Shown here piece after piece: positions 46,515 through 58,849 of a stretch of DNA of 64,000 nt (positions are counted from its first letter, which is position 1; each line of letters opens with the position of its first letter). The notes under the pieces are model-generated. The model was not told where the DNA came from, did not search any database, and worked only from the letters and a program-made list of their open reading frames with translations. The stretch is taken from contig QANZ01017153.1 of assembly GCA_003254925.1 (NCBI GenBank), forward strand, positions 62,001 to 126,000, written 5' to 3'. The DNA comes from Chamaecrista fasciculata. Its lineage: Eukaryota > Streptophyta > Magnoliopsida > Fabales > Fabaceae. The translations under genes were made by a program, and so were the position numbers.

Positions 46515-49220
46515 TATATATATGTGTGTTTTTCATAAATTAGTAATATCACAATTGGTTCTAGGTTTTTTTTTTTAAAAAATATAGACATGCTCGTATT
46601 ATAATTTTATAGTAAAAAAAAATGTTAAACACAATAAACTTATAATATAATTTAGCTAAAAACAATACCACTTCCTCCTAATGCTCCTATATATTGCGTG
46701 CCCGTATACATTTAATGTTCACAAAAATTTAAAATTATATAAAAATTAAATAATTTATTTTATTTTATTTTGAAAAACTAAAAATATTAATTAGAAAGAG
46801 GAGATGGACATGGGATGCTTTATGTTTTTAAAATTATTTGATCACATGGACGTGGAAAAGGGGATTGGACGTGTGGATGAGGATGGTACATGGACGTGGG
46901 TTTCTTTTATATATATATATATATATTTAAATTATTTTATTTCATATATTATATTAAAATAATTTATTTTATAACATAGTTTTAAAAGATTGACTATTAA
47001 AACATTCCTCAGATAAATATAATAATATAAATATAAATATAGATATAAATATATATAAATAGTTTCAAATTATTCATAATTTCATAGAGCGTATATGTCA
47101 TATAGGATATATACGAAAATATGAATCCTACTGACGTACGTGCATGCGCAAAAGCCAATCTGAGATTTTGAGGTTCTTGATTGTTCTACTTATGATAAAT
47201 AAATTCATGAAGTTTCTATTTGAAATATTTATGGATTTTAGTCTTTATATTTATATAATGATCAAAGAATTAGAAAAAAATTGGGTCAACATAAAATCAG
47301 ACCTTCTTGAAGGTTCAATTTGGTATTGAAAATTGTAACTTGTAATTATGTCCCCCAGAGGATGGTAGCTGCTAGTATATAATATTGTAAAAAGACTAAA
47401 CAGTGTATGCATAATTTGACATTTGAAAGATATGTACATTATTTTTCAATGCTTTAAGTCACTATTAATAGATTTCTCTTTAATATGAATTAAATAATCG
47501 TTCAAAATGTGTACATGGCTTTAGCCTAGTTGGATTAAATTATATATTTAATTACTCCAATATAGATTAATTAAAAGTTGTCAATAACTCAATATATATA
47601 GATTAGCAGATCTTAAATAAATAAATAAAAAGTATGCCAACATAATGACTGATTTTATGAATGTTTTCAAAGCTCAATACATCTGAACCCAGGTGGGTTA
47701 AAATTAATTAAAGAGAAAGATGATTTGAAAGTATAACAAATGGAGATTCCTTCTTTTTTCAAGCCACTAATCTGTGTTTTTTTCTTCCTTTACGAATTTG
47801 TGTACATATATTCAACTTGGGATTGTTAAATAAAACACATACTGTATGGGATTAGCTTTAGATAGGTTTTTCTGGAGAAAGTTAAAAGTCTCATTGATTT
47901 AACATATTATTCGATTATTTTATAGTGGGGTCTCATCTACTAATGTTATTTTAAAAAAACAAAGAAAAATTAAAAGATATACTTGTCCAATAAAAAAAAG
48001 ATTAAAAGTGTGAAGTGTGAAGTGTCTATTAATTGGTTCAGCTATTAGCTAGCTAACCCTTCTACAAGTAATCCTACTCCTACCAAACAAGATGATAAAC
48101 CTTCTAGAACGAGCAGCATCTACACGCAATTTGTACAAATTAATATCATAATTCAATATTTGTTCTCTCAGGCCCAAAAAAAAAAAAAATTCAATATTTG
48201 TTCTCTAATTAATTCAAAATTGTTTAATGGTCTTATTGGATTGCTATCTCCTTAAGTTCTAATGCAGGTAACTGGCAAATCATTTACTTCAATTAATTAT
48301 TCTCTGCATAGAGAATAATTCAGATGTCTTTAATGATCTCATTATTGAATAGGATTGACATTTTAATTATCAAAATTCTTTCATAAATATACAATACTTT
48401 CGTAAAAATATTAAGCATGTTTACTAATATATACTAATTAAATTATAAAACTGTCCTTTTACAATGTTTTTGTTACAAAAACTGGTAGAGAAAACCCAAA
48501 GTAACTATACTTGAAATCTTGTTCTTGTTTCTTAGTTGTTGAGTAATGAGTGGCTTGTGCCACTTAAATTAGGTAAAAGTTAAATGGTTGAATTAGGGTA
48601 ATTTTCCAAACAATATATTTAAAGCTTCAAAAGCTTACTTGTGTTCTAATTTTTCTTTTTCTTTAGATTGTTTAATTGAATCACTCAACTGCGAGCAATA
48701 TGGAAGAGAAATATATAGAATTGTTTTTCAATTTAATTTTTTCTCTCACTACGTATAGTAATTGAAATGATTGCAGAAAAACTGCACATGCACTTTCTAG
48801 TTTGAGGCAGAAGCAGAGGAGGCTAAAATTAAGGATAAAGGATTCACTAATATCGAATACAAATCAACAAGTCTCTGTAGTTGAAGTGTTAATAACTTAC
48901 ACGTCTTTACTTTGTCCTATGGTCCCATGACACACAGACATAAAACTTGCAACAATCAATCAAATTATAATATTGAAAGAAAAAGAAATTTATAATAGAG
49001 AGACCAAACTTGTATCCAAATCATATCAACCAAAGTCAGAATCCAAGATTACAATATATATCCTAGTTTCTTTGATCTGACAACCTAAAATATCTTTTGC
49101 ATGAACCATGTGAGCTTGGCATAATCTCATATTTTTACAAATATTCTAACCATTACTTCTTAATGATATGATCTGACAGCAAGCAAATCATCGACTGTTC
49201 AAACTTCAAACCAGCTCACA
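46515..49220. other. Gene-free AT-rich stretch
   Basis: About 2.7 kb with TA-rich microsatellites (for example near 46905-46925) and no recognisable frame, RNA or complete element. The last few hundred bases are the promoter side of the CASP-like gene. Confidence 0.5.
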
Positions 49221-49228
49221 TATAAATA
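49221..49228 (+). promoter_or_regulatory. TATA box candidate of the second CASP-like gene
   Basis: TATAAATA lies 150 bp before the ATG; a transcript start near 49252 would give an about 120-nt leader. Confidence 0.5.
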
Positions 49229-49370
49229 TATATAGTGGCGTGCAGGATACTCCACATTTCAACTTTATCCTTAGACTTTTTGGTTTCACTTGGCGGATTC
49301 ACACACATATTTATTATATATATAAGAACATCATAAATCATTGCTAGCTTGAAGAGTATCAATCATCATC

Positions 49371-50720
49371 ATGGCTTCCACAGACAAACCTGCAAGTGTA
49401 AGCCAGGTTGAATATAGTTCTCCTCCGCCCACCAAAGATTACTTTATAGTTGATGTTATCCTCAGATTTCTCTTGTTTGCTTCATCTTTGGTGGTTGTGG
49501 TGGTCGTAGCCACTAGCAAGCAAACAAAGTTAGTGCCTGTTCAAGGAATAGGCTTTCTCTCACGAACAGCTAACTTCAAGGACTCACCAGCCTTGATGTA
49601 AGCTAACAAATACTTGGTTTCTTTGCAAATTTTCTTAGTTATATGCAATATGAATGACAGTATGATTTTCAAGTGTCTGATTGAGTGTTTTTTTTCCCCT
49701 TATAGTATAGGGGTTTGTTTCTTATTCTTTATTGTTTTCTGATTATATGTAATTATGGATTTGTTTGCAAGTTTCAAAAGTAAAAGTTAAGGCACAAAGG
49801 AAGTGGAAATTCTCATAAAATTTCTACTTAATATGCTGATATACTACAGTGTGTCCTTGAAAACAGAATAACAGAAAATAAAAACATGTTCTTTAAAACT
49901 TGCTAGTTTTTAGAGTCTACTTGCAAAATTTGACATATAATATAATGGCCATGCAGATATTTTGTGGCTGCATTCTCGGTTTCAGGCCTGTATAGCATCA
50001 TCACAACTCTTGCATCATTCTCTGTCATCAAGAAGCCAGACCTCAAATTGAAGTTCCTCCTCCAGTTTCTAGTCTGGGATGCGGTAATTAATCCTTAATA
50101 GGCTTTCCTTTCATTTTTACCTTAGTCAGCAACCATAAAGGAATAAACTAACATTCTAGTCCTTAGATTATAAGCGCGCTGTCATTTTAGTCTAATTTTT
50201 TGAAATGTTCGATTTAATCTCTAGAAATTTATAACTCGTTACAAGTTAGTCCCTTCATGAAAATCCTGACAGACAGACAGACATCAGTAGCAGTGTAAAA
50301 TTCAATTTCTATAAGGACTAAATTGTAACGAGTCATAAGTTTTTGAGGACTAAATTAAATATTTCAAAATGTTCAAGGACTACGAAAACAACTCTCACAA
50401 AATCTAAGAACTAAATTAATATTTTACTCAACCATGAAGTATCCTGTATAAGTGTATTTTAAAGACTAATGACAATTTTGGTTGACCCTGTGCAGGTGAT
50501 ATTGGGTATAATAGCATCAGCAACAGGCACAGCAGGAGGAGTAGCATATGTGGGTTTAAAGGGAAACGATCATGTGAATTGGGGTAAGATTTGCAATGCC
50601 TACGACAAGTTCTGCAAACACCTTGGTGGTTCCCTTGCAGTTGCTTTGTTTGGCAGCGTTGTCACTGTCTTACTCATCTGGCTTTCTGCTTTCAGCCTTC
50701 ATTCAAGAGTCCCCAAGTAG
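49371..50720 (+). CDS. CASP-like membrane protein (CASPL1D-type), 3 exons
   Basis: Exons 49371-49597, 49957-50083 and 50496-50720 join in frame to give 192 residues. It has four membrane spans: TM1 about 29-47 with the conserved Arg in [10 protein letters not shown], followed by SKQTKLV; TM2 in [17 protein letters not shown]3 spanning the exon 2/3 junction with the conserved Asp (LVWDAVILGI); and TM4 near [17 protein letters not shown]. The CASPL1 loop [15 protein letters not shown] is present. Likely a plasma-membrane protein; its exact role is unknown, as for most CASPLs. Intron 2 carries a MITE. It keeps the usual 3-exon layout, unlike the CASP-like gene at 36.4 kb. Confidence 0.93.
50141..50429. 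mobile_element. Foldback MITE in intron 2 of the CASP-like gene
   Basis: 289 bp with inverted ends (GAATAAACTAACATTCTAGT / ..ACTAAATTAATATTTTACTC) and a 10-bp flank duplication AACCATAAAG / AACCATGAAG with one change. It contains TTCAAGGACTA-type phrases like the MITE at 50967. Fits a Mutator-like MITE. Confidence 0.75.
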
Positions 50721-50966
50721 ACTCTTAATTCATCATTCATCATTCTGTTAGTAAATGTGTGTCTAATAATTAAGCATTTTCATGTGTCAAGGACTGTTAG
50801 TTGTGTTTGTGAATACTGTTTCAGAGGTGTTCATTGTCTGTATATGGTGATTCTGCTCCAGAGACTTCTTGGGTGTATTTAACATTGAATGTGTGTTGTA
50901 ATTGATTTGTAATTTATTCTGTACCATCAAGAAAGATGATAGTAAAAATAACTTCAATTTAAATTA

Positions 50967-51192
50967 GAGTAAACTGTCAATTTAGCCCTTGAATTATAGG
51001 GGCACTGTAATTTAAATATTTGAATTTTTGTGTTTGATTTAATTTTCAAACATTTTAATGAGTTGTACATCATAAAGATGTTTCATAGAAGGACTAACTT
51101 GTAACGAGAGTCATGAGTTTCAGACATTTTAAGAATCAGGAATTAAAATAACAATTTAATATAATCTAGAGATTAAAATGTCAATTTACTTG
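50967..51192. mobile_element. Foldback MITE in the 3' flank of the CASP-like gene
   Basis: 226 bp with inverted ends (GAGTAAACTGTCAATTTAG / ..AAAATGTCAATTTACTTG) and a perfect 9-bp duplication TTTAAATTA (50958-50966 and 51193-51201). Confidence 0.75.
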
Positions 51193-51646
51193 TTTAAATT
51201 AACATGGAAAATTCAGTTGCTTGCCTGCACCAACATGGCACCTAATGATCAGTTTGGTAAACTCAAAGTGAAGAAAGATAAGAGTTAAAACATGACATGA
51301 AAGAAAATTTTCTAAATTATAAAAATCCGGATACATAAACAACAGGGCAAATTCGATTTCGTTGCAGCTGACTCACATGAATTACATCAATTTAAGGGGC
51401 TCATCCAAATCTGTTACCAGAGCAAAAGCAGAACCTGGTTTCAGGACATCAAACACTGCTTGGAGTGGCTATGTATAGATTGAAATTGAAGAGTCAATAA
51501 GTACCTTCACCGTTGCTTGAAACTCATAAAAATTACAGCAACTATTGGTTGAATACATACATAGATACATGTAAGTTGTAAACAGATACAAAATTGGTTG
51601 CTTCATTGGATATGTAGAACGCATCATTTCTTTAACCAAAATCATT

Positions 51647-52894
51647 TCAAAATATTGTTTGCTCACCTAACTCCTGACCAGCCATCCCTTCCCTAAGTAC
51701 CCTTGCAAAGAATTCTTCCAATGTATCTTTGCCATAGCTAGGTGTCTGCTCAGCACTATATTCTCCAGTCTCTGGATCCAAAACCAACATACTCTCAGCT
51801 GCATAGTACCTTCCTATTTTCCCAAACTCAGCAGCATCTTCCATTGAAGGAAAGATCTTAACCAGAAAATCAAGAACCCCAATGGCAAAATCCATTATCC
51901 CTATTGGAACCTTCAAGAATTTTGGTTCCTTACCCACAAGTTTAAACAACATCTCCCCTTGTTCCAATGGTGTCAATGCCCTTCCTGGCCCTCCTATGGG
52001 CAAAATCTTGTTGATTTTGTCCTTACTGAGCACACAATCCGCAATGAAAGAAGCCAAATCAGCCTCACTTATTGGTTTACAAGCACACAATTTTCCATCC
52101 CCAAACATCACATATGGCTTCCCTTCTTTCACCAACTCAACCTGACCACCCAAGCTTTTGAAGAATGCCGTTGGCCTCACTATGCTATAAGTGAATCCAT
52201 CATCATTCCCTTCAGCTTCCTCCACCAGTTCAGCCTCAAATTTCAGCTTAGCTCGCTGGAATTCAAGAAGGGGTTTCTGCACACAGATTGCTGAAAGCAA
52301 TACAAAATGGGATGCCCCAAATTTCTTACCCGCTAGGAGGCTATTCTTTGTTGCTTCATAATCAATCTTCCATGAATCCTTTACACCACCACTTCTACTA
52401 GCAAGGCATGACACTACAACATCAATGGAAATCCCTAAATTGTCCAGAGATTTCTCCAAAATATCCAAATTGGTCACATCTGAGAAGCACACGCTTGCTC
52501 CTTTCAACTGAGACAATGTCTCTTCCTTGTCACTTCTACCCCTAATTCCACTTTTCTCTCTAGCAATTGCTATAATATTAAAGCCTCTGCTAACTAACTC
52601 TTTAACCACAAATTTCCCAATATACCCAGTTGAACCCACTACCAAGACGTTAACGTCTTTTGGGTTTTTGTTTCTGAATGTAGATGTGGCAGTTTCAACG
52701 GATTCGGATGGAGTTAAAGATGCAAATAGTTTCAGTTTTTCTCTGCTAAATTTAAGGGGTTCGTAAGAACGTGAGCTTACCCGGAATAGCTTGATGAACT
52801 GAGAAGACTCGGAAGAGAAGCTTATCGAAAGCCTTTGATGCTTCGGGGAGCGAAGTGTGAGTAAATTGGAAGAGAAACACAAGGACAGAGACAT
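51647..52894 (-). CDS. DVR: Divinyl chlorophyllide a 8-vinyl-reductase, chloroplast
   Basis: Reduces the 8-vinyl group of divinyl (proto)chlorophyllide to ethyl with NADPH, a late chlorophyll synthesis step in the chloroplast. A single 415-residue exon, as in other plants. Residues 1 to about 60 are Ser-rich with few acids, a probable transit peptide. [20 protein letters not shown] at 83-102 is the NAD(P)-binding Rossmann start (GSTGYIG), of the NmrA/SDR-like class. Further family stretches are [54 protein letters not shown] with [13 protein letters not shown], and [20 protein letters not shown]. The ATG at 52894 begins the transit peptide. A defect would be expected to give pale plants with divinyl chlorophyll. 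Confidence 0.96.
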   Translation of the reverse strand: MSLSLCFSSNLLTLRSPKHQRLSISFSSESSQFIKLFRVSSRSYEPLKFSREKLKLFASLTPSESVETATSTFRNKNPKDVNVLVVGSTGYIGKFVVKELVSRGFNIIAIAREKSGIRGRSDKEETLSQLKGASVCFSDVTNLDILEKSLDNLGISIDVVVSCLASRSGGVKDSWKIDYEATKNSLLAGKKFGASHFVLLSAICVQKPLLEFQRAKLKFEAELVEEAEGNDDGFTYSIVRPTAFFKSLGGQVELVKEGKPYVMFGDGKLCACKPISEADLASFIADCVLSKDKINKILPIGGPGRALTPLEQGEMLFKLVGKEPKFLKVPIGIMDFAIGVLDFLVKIFPSMEDAAEFGKIGRYYAAESMLVLDPETGEYSAEQTPSYGKDTLEEFFARVLREGMAGQELGEQTIF

Positions 52895-53828
52895 TTTCCA
52901 GTGTAAAATGCAATCAATATGCAGAAGGAAGGAGAAAGGGTGTTAGTTTGGATGAAACTTGAAAGTGTTCTCAGACTAAGAGTGAGAAAAGGCAAAAATA
53001 GAACAAAAATGAAACCAATGGAAATCTTTATTTGAGGTGGGTAATGAATGAGGAACACAGGTTTTCCTTGTTCGTTGAAGAACTCGTTAGAGAGAGGGAG
53101 AGAGAATAGAATCCAAATGGATGGTGGATATGAACGCTCATGATTATGATGAGATGATGTATTCCATTGGATGGAACTTTGTAAAATATCTGAATAGTCC
53201 TCAAGGTTTCCTCAAGTTTGTGGTGATCGTTTGAGGTGCATATGTTATTTACTTATTTGCGTTCGTCATGTGTGTGTTCGAAATTTCGAATTCACTGCAC
53301 TAAAAATCTGGAATTTGATTCATTTCAGCATTTATGTATATAAATAAAAATAAATAATTAACTAATAAATATATAACTAGCCAAGGTTGTATATTATTTT
53401 ATAAAATTTACACAAATTTACATTATAATTATAATGATTCATGTTTTTTTTGGGTGCCGCTTTATCTAATAAACCAGTTGAACAAAATCATAACTTTGAA
53501 CTTAATTTAAGTTTACAAATATTAAGTCACCTAGACTAATCAACTCCACTAAAGCATACTTGAAGTAAATAATAAATTGCCAAAAAACTGATCAATTACT
53601 TCAAAGTTAAATATAGCATGCTTTAAAGGAAAATTATGGCAGATTGTTTTAATTACCCCGAAAAAGATTAAGGCAATTGGATCTGCCATTTGAAAATAAA
53701 AAAGAAGAGTGATAGGTACAATGATAAATGAACTAAAAATAGAAAAAGGCAAATTAACTGAACTAATACGCTGCCATCTCAATGAGTAAATAGGGATCGA
53801 CTTTCACTAGTAAAAACAGTTTTGTGGA
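52895..53828. other. Promoter side of DVR and intergenic DNA
   Basis: Contains a GA/CT-rich stretch at about 53090-53110 that may lie in the DVR leader or core promoter. No gene. Confidence 0.5.
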
Positions 53829-53829
53829 A

Positions 53830-53840
53830 GTCCCACATCG
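53830..53840 (+). promoter_or_regulatory. snRNA upstream sequence element (USE)
   Basis: GTCCCACATCG matches the plant USE (RTCCCACATCG) exactly. Its end is 33 bp before the TATA box, the spacing used for RNA polymerase II transcription of U1, U2, U4 and U5 genes. Confidence 0.92.
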
Positions 53841-53873
53841 GGGAATATAGAAGTGCTGAGAGTTTAGATTGCA

Positions 53874-53880
53874 TATAAAA
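53874..53880 (+). promoter_or_regulatory. TATA box of the U2 gene
   Basis: TATAAAA lies about 32 bp before the mature RNA start. Confidence 0.88.
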
Positions 53881-53905
53881 AGCAAGGCCAGCCTCAATAT
53901 TAAGC

Positions 53906-54099
53906 ATACCTTTCTCGGCCTTTTGGCTAAGATCAAGTGTAGTATCTGTTCTTATCAGTTTAATATCTGATACGTGGACCATTGGTTCACATGATATTAA
54001 ATTAATTTTTTAAGGGGGAGGGCACATCACAGTAGCTTGCTGCTGGTGCTCTCACGTGTCGCCTAAGCGTTGCACTACTGCTTGGGCCTGGCGCACCCC
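53906..54099 (+). ncRNA. U2: U2 spliceosomal snRNA
   Basis: U2 pairs with the branch point in U2-type introns. The 5' end ATACCTTTCTCGGCCTTTTG and the following stretch through GTAGTATCTGTTCTTATCAG match plant U2, including the branch-point recognition GTAGTA. Stem-loop II, the Sm-type site in AATTTTTTAAG and 3' stem-loops ending GCGCACCCC follow; the last are more divergent, as usual. About 194 nt against 196 typical. Upstream USE and TATA and a downstream 3' box make it likely to be a functional gene copy rather than a retro-pseudogene. Confidence 0.95.
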
Positions 54100-54115
54100 A
54101 CCAAAACTAGTCCAA
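54100..54115 (+). terminator. snRNA 3' processing box
   Basis: The sequence from 54098 fits the plant CA(N)3-10AGTNNAA consensus: CA, then CCAAAACT, then AGTCCAA, directly after the RNA 3' end. Confidence 0.75.
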
Positions 54116-54592
54116 TTATTCAGTGTTCAGGTTCGGCCCACTTGAACTTTAATATAACTCCATTTTCTATCTAATTTATCAATGATGGAAAACAAATTTG
54201 TTGTACATCATTTTCTATCTAATTCATTATCTGTGAAATTCTAAGTAGTAGTATATGAAGTAGGAGTTAACTGGAAACTTCGATCCTTAATTAAATAATT
54301 AAGGAAAGATTTTGCTACTGCGTTTAAATTCTTCCTTTTTACTTTTTGGGAAGAAAAGTTAAAATTTCTGTGGGAAAGCATAAAACGCAGATTGTTAAAT
54401 TACCCACTCATGGCCCAAGAAGTCGATCATTGAAGGATGATAATAATCTGTATACAGTACTAATATGGATAATATGGAGAAAATGACCAAAGAATAAACG
54501 CTTTGTATATACGTATAAGCCATACAACTATGGCAAGCAATGATTAGAGTTAAAAGACCTGAGTTCAACAAAAAGATACACCCATAAAATAA
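54116..54592. other. Intergenic between U2 and the Rossmann-fold gene
   Basis: Includes the 3' UTR side of the minus-strand gene. No other feature seen. Confidence 0.5.
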
Positions 54593-57470
54593 TCATATGG
54601 TCTCAAGAAAATGAGCAAAGCTGGTGAACTTCGGCTCCCAGCCTACTTCTTGGCGTGTTTTGGAGTTGTTCAATCTCTTACCGAGAGGACCATCAATTGC
54701 TACAGAAACAGATGCAAACAAGTCAGGTTTGAAGAATTCTAAGTAACGTGATGCTAACAAATACAGGAAGAATGATTCATTGCAGAAGAAAGCAATTATT
54801 GGTTCTCTCACTCTGAAATATGGAACTGGATCCTTTCCTACTACATAACAAAGACAGAGGAAAACAAAAACTGCACTTACCTGTAAATTTCTCAAACTTT
54901 TTTTCAAATTTCCCACTTTGATTGACCATATCCATCACTTCTTGCCTGCATATACAAATGTAGTTGGGGTGGCAGGGTTACTTATAAGAACAAAATATAC
55001 AGCCTGATACAGTGGTAAAGAGAAATTGTATTTAAACTAATAACAATGGATAGTAGTTTATATGCCAAATCACCATTGTTGCCAACTAAAGATAAAGTAA
55101 GCAACCTGGACAAAGGATGATTATCGCAGCCCAAGAAAATCTGTTCCCGGAATTTCTTCTTTAAGATTGCAATTGAGAGGGAAGCTGCATCCTGGTTAGA
55201 AAGTGTGTCGCAGAATTAGCACACCTCATCAGAATAACCATTAACAAATGAGAGTGAAAGTAGATCAGACAGCCCAATGTGGTAGTGAAACTATGGGACG
55301 CAAAGAATGACTCATAATAAAGAGAAAAAACATGAAACACGTTAGCAAGTAGCAACTATGAAGTGAAACTGAAAATGAATAATTGCAAGAAACCTCATGA
55401 TAAAGCCACAAAATTATACACTTCAATGTTGAGATATTTGTTACATAAATATAATAATTTTTAAAATATTTGGACAAATGACCACTACCATATGGACCAT
55501 AGTTTAAAAGACAAAAGTCAATAACTAGAGATGCATTGACATTCTGACCTCATAATGGATAAAATTCAGGATGTGATCAGGATGAGAGTCAACAATCCCC
55601 TTTTCTAACCAATAAGCATGTGCTCCTTTACCCTCTTTGTTTAAAATGTCAAGGTTGGTCAAATATGTGAACATAATATCAATAAACACCCAGATCAAAG
55701 AATTCAGGTGATGCTTATAAATTTATGATGAAAAGGATATATAAAGTGCTGATAGTCTTAGAACACAACCACCGAACTCCAGCACCACATTCTCGGCTTT
55801 TAGAAGGACATCAGTCCTGGGGCTCCTACCAATTGGCACAACTGGACTATCCTGGAAAGCAGTATATCCAATCCGGTGATTAAACAAACTGTCACATATC
55901 CATGCCCAAAAATAAGGAAATAAGAACCTGCAATGTTAATAGATCTGAAATGGGAAGACAAAAAGTGATATGTGCAATAGTAAAAAATCAAGCAATTAAA
56001 AAAAATAGCAAATATTGTTTGGACTTTGGAGAAACAAGTCCACATCTTGATGTGTATTTTTCACGTAAAACCTACCTCATAGCATGCTCCATTGTCATTA
56101 CAAGCATAGGGGGCAGAACTTGATGTAAACAGCAAAGAACCTTCACCATTCCAGCTTAATGCAGCAAGCCTGAATGGTTGAAAATCCAAAAACAACAAGC
56201 ACAATATTCAACTAATTCAATTTTCCTTTTTTCAACTAAATCTCAATTATTCTCCAACAGCTAAGTATTGAAACTAATTTAAGGAAGTAGCTTTGAAACT
56301 TGCAGGTTAGTTTGGTCAACAAGTCTGATATCACTACAAGGAGACAATGCAATTGATCTAGAGAACATCCAAATTATAGGTTTAATATTATATTTGGGCC
56401 CTAATCAAAACTCTGAAGAAAACTAAGATATAAACAAATGGACAGCAAGTCAACGCCATTCCTGACAATGGATAGTTTCCATGACAAAATTTACCACGAT
56501 TTTCCTACTTGTGGGTTTTATTTAACAACACAGTTTGCTCCCTAGATAGAGCCTTCCAGACATGCAAACTGTTAAACATAAGTTTAGAGGATCAAGCCTA
56601 GAACAAATGGCACCTGCAAAATATCCCGGTGCAAATTTATTATAGTTCTGGGAATTTAGAATCATAAAAAATGAGATGCAAAAACTCAATCAGACCAGTT
56701 ATGAGGCTTTTGCACATAGTAGGCAATGAGGAAACATTTACAAGCATGCCACTAAAAGCAATTCCTCTCACTAATAATCAAGGGATAAAAACTCTGATGC
56801 TCACCTGAGATCACCAGGGTAGTCTGAGGACTGATAAGGTGGAGCACAGAAAATGACATAAGGGAATTTGCGTGTGGCTTCCGTCCACTTCAAAGATGGA
56901 TTAATACCTATTTTAATCAACTCGTCGTGATGATCAGTGGTCACTGTTTGTCCATAGACTTGACAACCCGGATATTCCTGCTTAATATAAAACATATGTT
57001 TACAGAGAAACACACCGATACATACACAAACACATACCTAACTACTTTAAATGAAAAAATTCCCATAATATCGCAATTCTAACTCCTCTTCTGTATCATC
57101 AACCATAAAATTAACCAGCGACATAACGAAATCTCTTCGAGTAGTACAGTACTTTATATACCTCTCGCCATTTTTGAGCTACCATGCGACCGAGAACACC
57201 AGGACCTACAATTAGAAGATCATGTTGTCCAATAGCGCGAGAAGAGGAAGGGCCCAAATCTTCAGCGGGTGCTCCTTCTGAAACCTGCAAATGAGCGGCC
57301 ATGGAGGAAGAAGATGAAGACGAAGAGGTTGAATTGAAGCGAAGGGCGAAATTGGAAGCGAGGGAGTGAGAAAGAGACGATTTCTTGGGAGCGAGGAGGT
57401 TTGGGATATGAATGGCAGTGAAATGGAGAATATTGGTTACCATCATAATAAGGATTTGGGCTTTCTCCAA
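54593..57470 (-). CDS. NAD(P)-binding Rossmann-fold protein (At1g19690-like), 8 exons
   Basis: Exons 57162-57470, 56805-56977, 56076-56169, 55741-55851, 55549-55638, 55106-55191, 54881-54945 and 54593-54699 keep frame to give 344 residues (335 if the start is Met10 at 57443). The N-terminus is rich in Ser, Leu and Ala with few acids, consistent with a plastid transit peptide. HDLLIVGPGVLGRMVAQKWR is the Rossmann dinucleotide-binding start (GPGVLGR). VIFCAPPYQS, LLFTSSSAPY, CVLRLSALY and LNFIHYEDAASL are the successive strands and helices of an extended-SDR/epimerase-like fold. The enzyme's substrate is unknown. Seven introns are GT-AG except intron 4, which is AT-AC. The assignment to the Arabidopsis family is from memory of its conserved stretches. 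Confidence 0.9.
55639..55740 (-). other. U12-type AT-AC intron
   Basis: The 102-bp intron 4 starts ATATCCTTTT, the exact U12 donor, and ends TTTTAAAC, an AC acceptor. CCTTGAC, the U12 branch-point core (TTCCTTRAY), lies 10 nt before the end. No GT-AG alternative keeps the protein: with this choice exon 4 ends …LRLSALY and exon 5 begins KEGKGAHAYWL, as in the family. Confidence 0.88.
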
Positions 57471-58410
57471 AACCGAACAAACTAGCTACACTCTTGGAGA
57501 GGCCATTTTCAACTATGAAAATACACCTTTTCACCCTCACAACTTACTTCCAAATTTACACCATTGAAAATACTTGACTAGGATGCAATCTGGATAGAAA
57601 ATGGAAGGAGGTCAAACCTAATTTTTTAATATTAAAATTAAAATGAATATTTATTTTCAATTAAAACCATTTTTTTAAAAAAATAAAGTTGTAGTTAAAA
57701 TGAAATTAGGTATAATTTATTATATTTTTGGTATAAAATTACTTTTGTACCATTTGGTTATCATGGTTAGTTTTACAGAAGTTTTTTGATTGGTAAAAGA
57801 TAATATCAAAGTTGCAATTTTGTTTTTGGTAAATCAACAGACAAAACAAAGAAACTAGAAATGAATGAATGAAACTCCCATAGGCCATAACATAAGCGAG
57901 TAGCGAGTGTTTTAGGCCATATATTCGTGCATGCCTAAATCTTGAGGCATACTCCAATTTGTAAGCCAATCATAACTTTTGATTCCTTCTGCAGGAGGAA
58001 CAAAGCAATCAATCTCCTGAAAAATAGAAAAATATAACCCTCAAGAGCGCCATTGTTCACCACCAAAGAGGAATTACATTCAACAAATTCCTTTTTGTAG
58101 CTCAGCTTCCATATGTAAGTTTGAGTTCAATTATATTGCTCCATCATCAGGTGGTTTCCAGAAGATATGATAAATCCATCTTCTCTGATTTCTTAACTTT
58201 TAACTGGTCCTCCATGGGCCTATCACATGAAGGATAACGTGTCAGTTTTGATCCAAATCACATGAAAGCGATAAAAATAAAGAGTAACTTTTTTCTCTGT
58301 AAATTTACTGGTATTATGATGCTATAAATTATATATTGTTGTTTTTTATTATTATATTATATACTTTAGGTTTATTACTACTGGAAACCTTTTTTGGTTG
58401 AGTACCTTAA
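57471..58410. other. Intergenic, no gene
   Basis: Promoter side of the Rossmann-fold gene, then AT-rich DNA. Nothing else supported. Confidence 0.5.
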
Positions 58411-58419
58411 AAAATAATA

Positions 58420-58849
58420 GGGTAAATTACACTTTGGTACCCTGTGGTTTGACCCTATTTCACTTTGGTACCCTGTGGTTTGAAACTTGACATTTTGGTA
58501 CCCTGTGGTATTCTCCATTAACACTTTGGTACCCTTTGGAGCTATTTTGTAATTTTAACCATAATAAATTTTACAAAAATTACATATTGACCCCAAAAAA
58601 ATTTTAAATTTTTCATTTTAGTCCCTATATAATATGTATCCAGGGACTTATTTGTAATTTTTTGAAAATTTTTTGGGGTCAATATGTAATTTTTGCAAAA
58701 TTTGTTATGGTTAAAATTACAAAATAGCTTTAAAGGGTACCAAAGTGTTAATGGAGAATACCACAGAGTACCAAAGTGTCAAGTTTCAAACCACAGGGTA
58801 CCAAAGTGAAATAGGGTCAAACCACATGGTACCAAAGTATAATTTACCC
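58420..58849. mobile_element. Foldback MITE (Mutator-like), family A copy 2
   Basis: 430 bp with ends GGGTAAATTACACTTTGGTACC and its complement, longer than copy 1 (37937-38305) because it keeps repeated GGTACCAAAGTG units in the right arm. Perfect 9-bp duplication AAAATAATA at 58411-58419 and 58850-58858. Confidence 0.9.

Noticed and set aside
51882..52766. Plus-strand frames of 79-111 codons opposite DVR
   Set aside because: They are antisense shadows of the DVR exon; none shows a domain.
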